From Guadua angustifolia (Eukaryota > Streptophyta > Magnoliopsida > Poales > Poaceae): a stretch of DNA of 64,000 bases. The position numbers were made by a program, and so were the translations under genes. Under the pieces are notes generated by a model that was not told the DNA's origin, ran no database searches, and saw only the letters and a program-made list of their open reading frames with translations. The stretch covers positions 51,687,326 to 51,751,325 of the forward strand of contig CM070501.1 in the NCBI GenBank assembly GCA_036346375.1, read 5' to 3'. This document shows, piece by piece, positions 57,285-64,000 of this stretch. Numbering within the stretch: position 1 is the first letter of the stretch; the number at the start of each line of letters is the position of its first letter.

Positions 57285-59411
57285 TAATGCGTTGTTGATG
57301 ACAGATCGAGCCATACGTGGTTATCATGCTAGAGTTAACCAGCAAAAAGTACGCATCCTTTTCTTTTCTTTTCTACTGCCACGAAACACTAGTATGTCTA
57401 TGCTGAACCATCCAAGCTTCACACTGAGACAGCGTAAAAAGGTGAGTACATGCTTGCAGGGCTAGATGTTTCAGAACTTTATGCAATCCTCCATGATACA
57501 GTCCAATGCAACTCTCTACCTTTATGCAATCCTCCATGATACAATCAAATGCAACTCTCTACCAACGGAGTACCATTTCTCTTCATCCAAATCTTGGGAA
57601 GGAAAAGGGAGAGCAACTATACCTTTTCTCCCTTTGTCAAAAGCACTTGACATAATACGTTGGTAGTATAAGCTCATGATTGCTTTAGGTGGTTTTAAGC
57701 ACTGTTGATCTAGATAAGCAGTATGTTAGGCGTTGGTAGTCTAAGGAAGCATTTCCGCTACGTTGGTCCTAGTTTTGTTGTTAAAAGTACTTCTTGTTAG
57801 TCTAAGGAAGAATGTCACTTTGTACTCGGCCTTCCAAAGGAAGAGCTTTTATGCGGTTTAGAAACAGTATATTACCAAGCAGTTGAGAGATCAAGTCGAC
57901 TGGCCTAACCAGTAGCACACACCACTGGTCTTTAAGATCCGTGCTATCTCACTACAAGCACACACAAATATCCGATAATTTGGTATCAATATTTCTGTAC
58001 CATTTTTCAACAGCTCAAGGCAAAAAAAAGATTTCACCACCAAGTCCTAGTGTCTGTTTCTCTCTTGCCCATTTCAAATGATAGATGCAAATTATTCAGG
58101 CCATTAAGTCATGCTACGGTAGGTTGGTGCGTTCTGCATCATCAAGCTTGCCATACCGATGTGTGGTATTTGCTATTGAAGCCTCAGTTTGGAAGTTTCC
58201 TTGGGGCAAAGTATTCTACAGTCACAGGAGGCCGGGCGGTCCAGTTGAATATCAGAGCTGCAGAAAGTTGTCGGGCCTGGGACCAGTCAAACAAAGCGGC
58301 AAACTCTGAAACGGAGTACTCCGCAATAAAGAAGATTTCGGGGCAGCAGGTGCTCAGAGTTCAGACTTCAGAAAGCTGCAGAGAGCCAGAGGCAGCCATC
58401 CATGGTGGTGGTAGAACTCAGAGTGAAAAATCGAGGAAGAGACCGGGAAACAGGGTGGACATTCTCAAGATACGTGCACGCGTACCTGCAGATTGGAATC
58501 TCAAGGCGTCGCACGTACATGTGATGTGATCGCAATGAACCGAGCACGCAACGGAATCGACGGATCTAACCTACGGAGCTCACGGGCACGTAGTGACACG
58601 AGCGATTAAAGCAAGAACTCAAAATCATATATGGGATGATCCTGAACTAACACAATTATACTGTCCGCGTGCTTATATGGGTTCGTTCACAGCGATCGGA
58701 GTACGATGTGCACGTACGCGATGTTCCTATCAGAATCAGAACCAGATCAATCAGCCCGTTGATCTGAACGACCGGGTGTCGAGAGAAAAAAAAAAGGGGC
58801 ACGCTAACCACGGTGAGTCAGCTCGGTGATCGTGCGTCGCCATAATGGCGAGCTTTAGACAAGAACAAATTAAGCTCAACCACCGCATACTCTACTCGCT
58901 ACATCACCATCCAAGTTAGGCGGGCGCACCAAAGGTTTATAGAAACACTACTTGTTCGTCACAGCGTCCTTGATTAATTCGAGCACTGGCCCGGCCATTG
59001 ATCTGTCGGTCTACACGACTAGACCAGTGGACTCAAGGTCAGATCAGATTAGACTAGAGCCCCACCTGGACACTGTGCCTTGGAAATTAGCTTCGTTTGA
59101 TACTAGCTTGCAAATGCACAGGACTATAATCAGCTAACTAATCCTGTCACCTCGATTCAGACTCAAGTCGCTGTAGTACTGGAAAAAAGAGGAACTTGCA
59201 CGTGGACGCCCATCAAACGTAAAGCCTCCACAGCCGTCCGACGATTCACTATGCGCACGATCGGACGGCGCCATCTGATCCATGAGAGAATGAATCTCTA
59301 GTGTTGTTTCTCCCGCTGAATCCGCTGGCCCGCATGTCAGCTGCGAGCGAGGTGTAGCACGCGTGGAACCAGATGCTGATCAAGCCAAGCTCTCGATCAA
59401 ACGAAGGCGCT
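57285..59411. other. Intergenic region, no gene recognised
   Basis: A 43-bp tandem duplication is at 57478-57563. The 159-codon open frame at 58050-58529 has no recognisable domain and composition unlike the real genes here, so I do not call it. The remainder shows nothing I can support. Confidence 0.35.
57478..57563. repeat. 43-bp tandem duplication
   Basis: Two units, each beginning tttatgcaatcctccatgat and ending with caactctctacc. They differ at a couple of positions (acagtcc / acaatca). Confidence 0.85.
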
Positions 59412-59706
59412 GATTGTTCGGGTTTTTTCATCAGTTTAAAAGTTAAAAAACTAAAATCTAAATAAATTAGTAGCTTTTCATCTGACATTTTCAAAAGTCA
59501 TAAGCCTGCATATAACTAAAAACTAAAAACCACTAGAGAGAGTTTTTTTAGCTTATTGATGGTTAGTTTTAGACTAATAACACTAAAGTTAGATAAAATT
59601 ACCTATCTCTGTCACGTACAAAAGCCATTAACTTTTAAGCTGTTTAAGCTTAAAAAACTGGCTCTAAGCTATAAGCCAAAAAGCCTAATCCTAAATAAAC
59701 AGGACC
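59412..59706. mobile_element. MITE, second member of the 49532-49871 family
   Basis: Shared internal words include ataagcctgcatataacta, ttattgatggttagtttta and taagctgtttaagct. The right end read inward, ggtcctgtttatttagg, matches the other copy. The left end, near gttcgggttttttcatc, is less well kept. Confidence 0.6.
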
Positions 59707-60476
59707 AAAATCATGTCACGTACGGCGTAGGGCCATCAGTGTTTATCATCTGAGGAGAAAATTCATCTTAAACGGGCTCCATCTGGTGAGCGCGGGCACG
59801 TTTCATCCTGAAAATGGACACTGAGAGAGTTTCCGATTTTGGACCATCGAACCATTAGAGTACCTGAGTAATGGAATCACCAGGCAAAAAACTGTGCCCG
59901 TACTTGTACCAAACACATAAATCATTACTGATTTTCTTGAGAAAAAGAGCACGGTCTCGTTTATTTTATTTTATTTTCTTCTCTCAACCGAAGAGAGCAT
60001 GGCTTTAGGATTTGAGTGGTGCAGCATCCTACGGAGCTAAAACGTTGATTCAGTTGTTGCTCCAACAAATGCCGTGATGAACTGGCGATCTAAACGAAAA
60101 GAACGTCAGGTTGAAATGGTGAGGAAGAATGGAGAGGGGTGTAGGCTGTGTAGCGTTTGCAAAAAGAACGCAAGAACATTGTGTGCGGGCTGCGGGCTAA
60201 TGAATGTAGCATGTAATAGCAAGAATGGGCTCATACAAGGCCGACAAATATTTGGCCCAGTCCGTCGTATACAACGCCGTAAAATAAGTGCAAACTCGGC
60301 TGTCATACGTAGGTGTGCCCATGCAATAAGATCATTTTGGGCCGAGACAGTCCGGGCTTTTGCTTAGGACAGGAGATTTTTGTACACCCTTGATTCCCGT
60401 TGACTTTAGGAGAGGTGCTTAGGAGTATTTGGCCGGAAGTCACGAGACGACGGTGACTAACATGGTGACTAATGGA
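59707..60476. other. Intergenic region with one Cys-rich short ORF
   Basis: An open frame at 60074-60367 encodes CRLCSVCKK and LCAGCG in close spacing. It has no homology that I recognise and its downstream part reads through low-information sequence. It is noted but not called as a gene. Confidence 0.3.
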
Positions 60477-61246
60477 TAGGTTAGAAACAGGTCGGACATG
60501 AGTACTATTTTTTTTCATATCCTAATTTATTTTTTTTATATAGACTAGTCATATATGAATATGAATATGAATATGAGTTACTTGCGATATGAACATAGGA
60601 CGGATATGTGACGGATTTAAATTGAAAACGGATAAAGGTATCTAGATAATACATGTATATATAAAGTAATATAGGTTAAATCAAACTATATGAGGACATA
60701 GCCATGATAGTGCGTTATATACTAAATAAACCTGATATACATCATAGAAAAAATATACTACTTGAGGATAAATAGAATCGACAAATTGTCAAGATAAATG
60801 AGCTGTCATGAAAAATATGTGACGAATGGGTTGAGTCCAGCTTGATATCCTACTAGAAAAAAACCCGATTTTCGAATTATGTCTTGTATTTACTAGATAT
60901 TGACTGCTTCGATCTGATCCTGAATCTGGATTTAAAGCCTTGTTTGGCAGAGTTCCAGATCTCAACTCCATCTCAGAACTGGAGCTTGTAGCTAAAATAA
61001 AGTGAATTAAATTTATATTTTTAGTCTAAATTGTAAATAAGATGACCCACCTAAATACTCTAAATGTACACACAGCTTCAACTCCATAAATTTATGGAGT
61101 TAGGAATATCCTACTCTACGAATTTTAGTGAAGTTAGAGCTATGCCAAATACCCTCTAAGTATCTGGATCCCATGTTAAGTTCGATCGGATAATCAAATC
61201 CTGATCGGATCCAGATCGACGAAATATTTGGCCGTTTTCGTCCCTG
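60477..61246. mobile_element. Non-autonomous hAT-like element with a nested MITE
   Basis: The ends are taggttagaaacaggtcgg and, inward from the right, cagggacgaaaacggcc, a diverged inverted repeat. The exact 8-bp direct repeat ctaatgga flanks it (60469-60476, 61247-61254). The interior is AT-rich with gaatatgaatat repeats. The MITE at 60933-61161 lies inside it. Confidence 0.7.
60933..61161. mobile_element. Tourist-like MITE nested in the hAT-like element
   Basis: The left end gccttgtttggcagagttcc and the right end agagctatgccaaatacc are inverted relatives. The interior matches, in inverted form, the element at 14323-14545. The exact target duplication is not clear. Confidence 0.6.
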
Positions 61247-61300
61247 CTAATGGACTAACTAATGGCAAGAAACTGGAAGCGCAAATGAGCAATTTCCTAA

Positions 61301-61594
61301 GGTCATGTACAATGGTACATGTCAGCTGTCTGTAAGACCACGCCACCTAGGATTTTAGGTGATATGGAGGAGAGAGAAGAAGGAGAGAGAAAGTTACTGT
61401 CTACTATTTAACAGACGGCCTTATAGACAGCTTTCTATTGTATGTACTATTATATAGACAGTCTGTTAATTGGATGAGAGACTATTACAGACGACTATAT
61501 AGACGATCCATTGTATAAGTTATTTTTAGTACTGTCTATAGATGATGTGGAGATATAATATAAACAGCTGCCGTCTATATTACTGTACATGCCC
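61301..61594. mobile_element. Tourist-like MITE, copy 2 (inverted relative to copy 1)
   Basis: It begins ggtcatgtacaatgg and ends ctgtacatgccc, with TAA on both sides (61298-61300, 61595-61597). It matches the complement of 57004-57284 through most of its length. Confidence 0.8.
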
Positions 61595-62272
61595 TAATGA
61601 GAGAGTCCTCAACTTCTCTTCTTCCACAAGCTGTGGTTCCGGACTATTTGCGATGATGAAGTACAGAGGTAGAGTGCTAAACTGCTAACTACAGTATCTA
61701 TCTGCGGTTGGCTCCGCCTCTCTACGAATACCATCGAGATACTGAGAAACTGTAGCGCATCTCACGACTCACGATGCGTCCAGACGTCTGAGTTCTCGCT
61801 CGCTCGATCCTAAGCATATTATGTTTTTAGCTAAACTCTCTCTATATAACCTGTTTGAAATAAGCAGGAGATTTTCACATGAATTCTGAAGAAACTATGC
61901 TGCTTTCTGCAAGGAAAATCCTTTTGGATTTCCCTGCGTTCTCGAATGGGCCCTTGGCCGATGCCGACCAATACTTTCCATGTAATCTGCATCTCAGTCC
62001 AAAATTTGATTCCTCATTCCTTGCAGCAAAGCAGCCGATTCATGCAGGGCAAGCGCGGAAGGCGACGTCGTCTCCTCTGCTCCCCTTGGCTCCCACTCTA
62101 TCCATTCCTCCCCCGCCACCCAAATCCCTCCGCGACGCCTCCCCTCCCCTCCCCTCCCAGTCCCACATTACACCCATAAACTTATCCAAAACCCTCTTCG
62201 GCGCCGCCTCCACTTCACATCCACACAAGCCTCAAAAACTCGATCCAAACCTCCCAAGCAGAGCTGGCTGCA
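61595..62272 (+). promoter_or_regulatory. Possible promoter and leader of a plus-strand gene
   Basis: A TATA-like ctctctatataacc lies near 61845. From 62060 the sequence becomes CT-rich (ctcccctcccctcccctccc), typical of grass leaders, and leads to an ATG at 62273. An open frame from 61879 runs through this region, but its translation is Pro/Ser-rich leader-like sequence. Confidence 0.4.
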
Positions 62273-62514
62273 ATGTCGGCGCTCGGGACGCTCTCCGGCG
62301 GCGCCAGCGTCGCTGGCCTCCTCCGCCTCCGCCCCCGCGCTCGCGTTGTCGCCCTTGCCCGCCGCTGCTGCCGGGTGCGCCGCTGTCCCCGACGGCGGCC
62401 AGCTCGTCTGGGACCGCCAGCTCCGCCCGGCCGTACCCCACCCCCCGCCCCCGGGCGCGGGTCTACTGCCGTCCCAGGCCGCCAGGAGGCAGCCGCCTCC
62501 TCCGAGCCCGCCGG
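62273..62514 (+). CDS. Possible first exon of a plus-strand gene, product unknown (partial)
   Basis: The ATG at 62273 opens MSALGTLSGGASVAG and runs to a good donor, CCGG|GTGAGT, at 62514/62515. Further on, a different frame looks more protein-like: Ala/Ser-rich sequence then GGQLVWDRQLRPAV and a Pro-rich stretch. A one-base indel between about 62290 and 62330 would join the two. An Ala/Ser/Arg-rich N terminus could be a plastid or mitochondrial transit peptide, but this is inference. I found no second exon before the window ends at 64000, so the gene may continue outside or may be a captured fragment. No family is recognised. Confidence 0.35.
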
Positions 62515-64000
62515 GTGAGTACTCGGTACCGCGCTGCACCTCGACTCTGGAATCTTCTAGAAGTTCTGTTCGTCGCATAATAAAAGCAGCCATTTGCGCT
62601 GCTGCACCCGTACCGTTCGTAGTTGCTTGAGGCACTTCGCTTTCCGTTTTAAAAGTTGCGGCACCAAAAGTAGTATATCGATTTATAACGGGGCGCTAGC
62701 CCCACCTGCAGCCGCATGCCGATCACTGATTGGTGGGGTTCACAGCGATAAAATATGTACAGAGAATACTAGTGGAGCGTGATACAGAATCATGCTTGCG
62801 ATAAATCGATTTGCTTCAAAGCTTGTAGTATCAAAGAGATAACTTATTTGCTTGAGAATACATTTATATATTTTGTAGTAGATTTTTAAGACATAATAAA
62901 TATTGTCAATGACAACAAAAGCTTGAAAGAAAATACAACTCGAGGAACGAAATTAAAGTATGAGCTTTGATGGAAGAAAATCATTGAGCATAATAAGCTG
63001 TTGGGGTTCTTCAAAACGTAAGCACTCTTCATCATTCATGGCTCATGTAGCTGCATGCCCCAATTTTCTTCATTAGTTATTATTTTCCAAAATTTACGCA
63101 TGTATATTTCTCTTTATTTAATCTCAAGCAATATGTTGATTATGTATGCGATAAATTATCTTATTAGTTTGCATGATATTTGAATGGTAATGCCCAACCG
63201 AACCGTATATCTTCTATCTCTTCTCGTCACCGCAGCTTTTCTACTTCAACCTCCAACAGTAAAGCTTAATTGTTGATCGATCCCTCTCACTGGCTTCCTC
63301 TTCAAATGCAATACTCCACCACGTTGATCGATCCCTCTCACCGGCTTCCTCTTCAAATGCAATACTCCGCCACATAGTTATCTTTTACTTCGCTCCAATT
63401 TGTGCTTAATGCTAACGACTGTTGTGACATCAAGCATACATGCACATGCAATTGTCGCTGATCCCTACCGGGTACACCCGTTATGCTCTTTGGTGGCCCA
63501 AAGCCAATTCCCTATAGCTGCAACATCTCGCATGCATGATGTTATACATGGTCGATGCCCTCTTTTCCTGTATCGGCCGCTCCTTTTTTTCGGCGTTGGC
63601 CGACTCAACGTTGTGGCTTCCTCACCAACCACAGCGACCTCCCATCTTCATTCATACTAGCATGTCTGCTTTAGTCATTTTTTTTGAGGGATAATGTCTG
63701 CTTTAGTCATTGTCTAATAATGTGGAGAATCTTCTTGCCATCGCTAGTGACGGTATGCCCCTCCCTAACGATTGTCTAATGATGGCATGCTCCTAGCTAC
63801 CCGATGGCCCCATATCATCCATAGCTCATTTTCAATGCAAAGTTTCATATTCTTAGCCTAGAATTCCCCATCATCAAGCTTCTTTGGCCACTGACGACTT
63901 CAACAACGTTGACATTTACCACTCGTTGTCGCTGCCCTTGGCTCCTTCGACTTAGGCCTTTCTCTTCAACAGCTTCAGCAAGCAGCACAACATTTTTCTT
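62515..64000. other. Right-edge region, intron or intergenic
   Basis: If the exon at 62273-62514 is real, this is its first intron and flank. It is mostly AT-rich with a more mixed part from 63200. A 51-bp tandem duplication is at 63272-63373. The 86-codon open frame at 63400-63660 has no known domain. Confidence 0.3.
63272..63373. repeat. 51-bp tandem duplication
   Basis: Two units start at 63272 and 63323 with gttgatcgatccctctcac and end ctcc(a/g)ccac. They differ at about two positions, so the duplication is recent. Confidence 0.88.

Noticed and set aside
58050..58529. 159-codon open frame
   Set aside because: No domain, no promoter or splice context, and amino-acid make-up typical of random intergenic frames.
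60074..60367. Open frame with closely spaced CxxC motifs
   Set aside because: Only 97 codons, no recognised family, and no leader or splice evidence; Cys spacing can arise by chance.

Overview
The window is nuclear DNA from a grass, probably a panicoid-type cereal or relative; the species cannot be read from the sequence. Grounds: very GC-rich, intron-poor genes with GT-AG introns; two copies of a DUF1618 gene, a family largely expanded in grasses; and a dense load of grass-type transposons (hAT, Tourist and Stowaway MITEs, Helitrons, Tat-like Ty3/gypsy, TRIM). I see no bacterial, organellar, rRNA, tRNA or CRISPR features. Only four loci look like host genes, all on the minus strand and well separated, plus one possible first exon on the plus strand near the right edge.

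Layout. 0.3-1.6 kb: a two-exon DUF1685 gene. 2.8-15.2 kb: repeats, with a 714-bp solo LTR (2905-3618), a small Helitron (4285-4915), a complete 3.7-kb hAT transposon with a nearly intact DUF659-type transposase (6533-10271), an AT-rich diverged array (10.5-12.1 kb), a MITE (12153-12531) and a second solo LTR (13640-14317). 15.2-16.4 kb: first DUF1618 copy, with a one-base frameshift. 19.4-21.6 kb: a hAT-like element that itself carries a 1-kb solo LTR. 22.2-26.6 kb: second, intact DUF1618 copy, whose 3.2-kb intron holds a three-LTR TRIM array; its upstream region has four ~176-bp tandem units with six CACGTG (G-box) hexamers. 29.2-30.1 kb: hAT-like non-autonomous element. 32.6-35.7 kb: a full-length HAESA-like LRR receptor kinase. 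36.6-36.9 kb: Stowaway MITE. 39.9-48.7 kb: a badly broken Tat-like gypsy element with signs of local misassembly. 49.5-61.6 kb: gene-empty, with MITEs, a Helitron and a nested hAT element. 62.3-62.5 kb: possible first exon of a plus-strand gene that would continue beyond the window.

How the genes work together: there is no operon-like logic. The DUF1618 pair are dispersed duplicates about 9 kb apart sharing one exon/intron structure. The receptor kinase belongs to the IDA/CLE-type peptide receptor group. The strongest unusual observations are transposon structures with exact target-site duplications, the three-LTR TRIM in a gene intron, the G-box tandem array upstream of the intact DUF1618 gene, and the anomalous gypsy block. 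I found no convincing previously undescribed multi-gene system.
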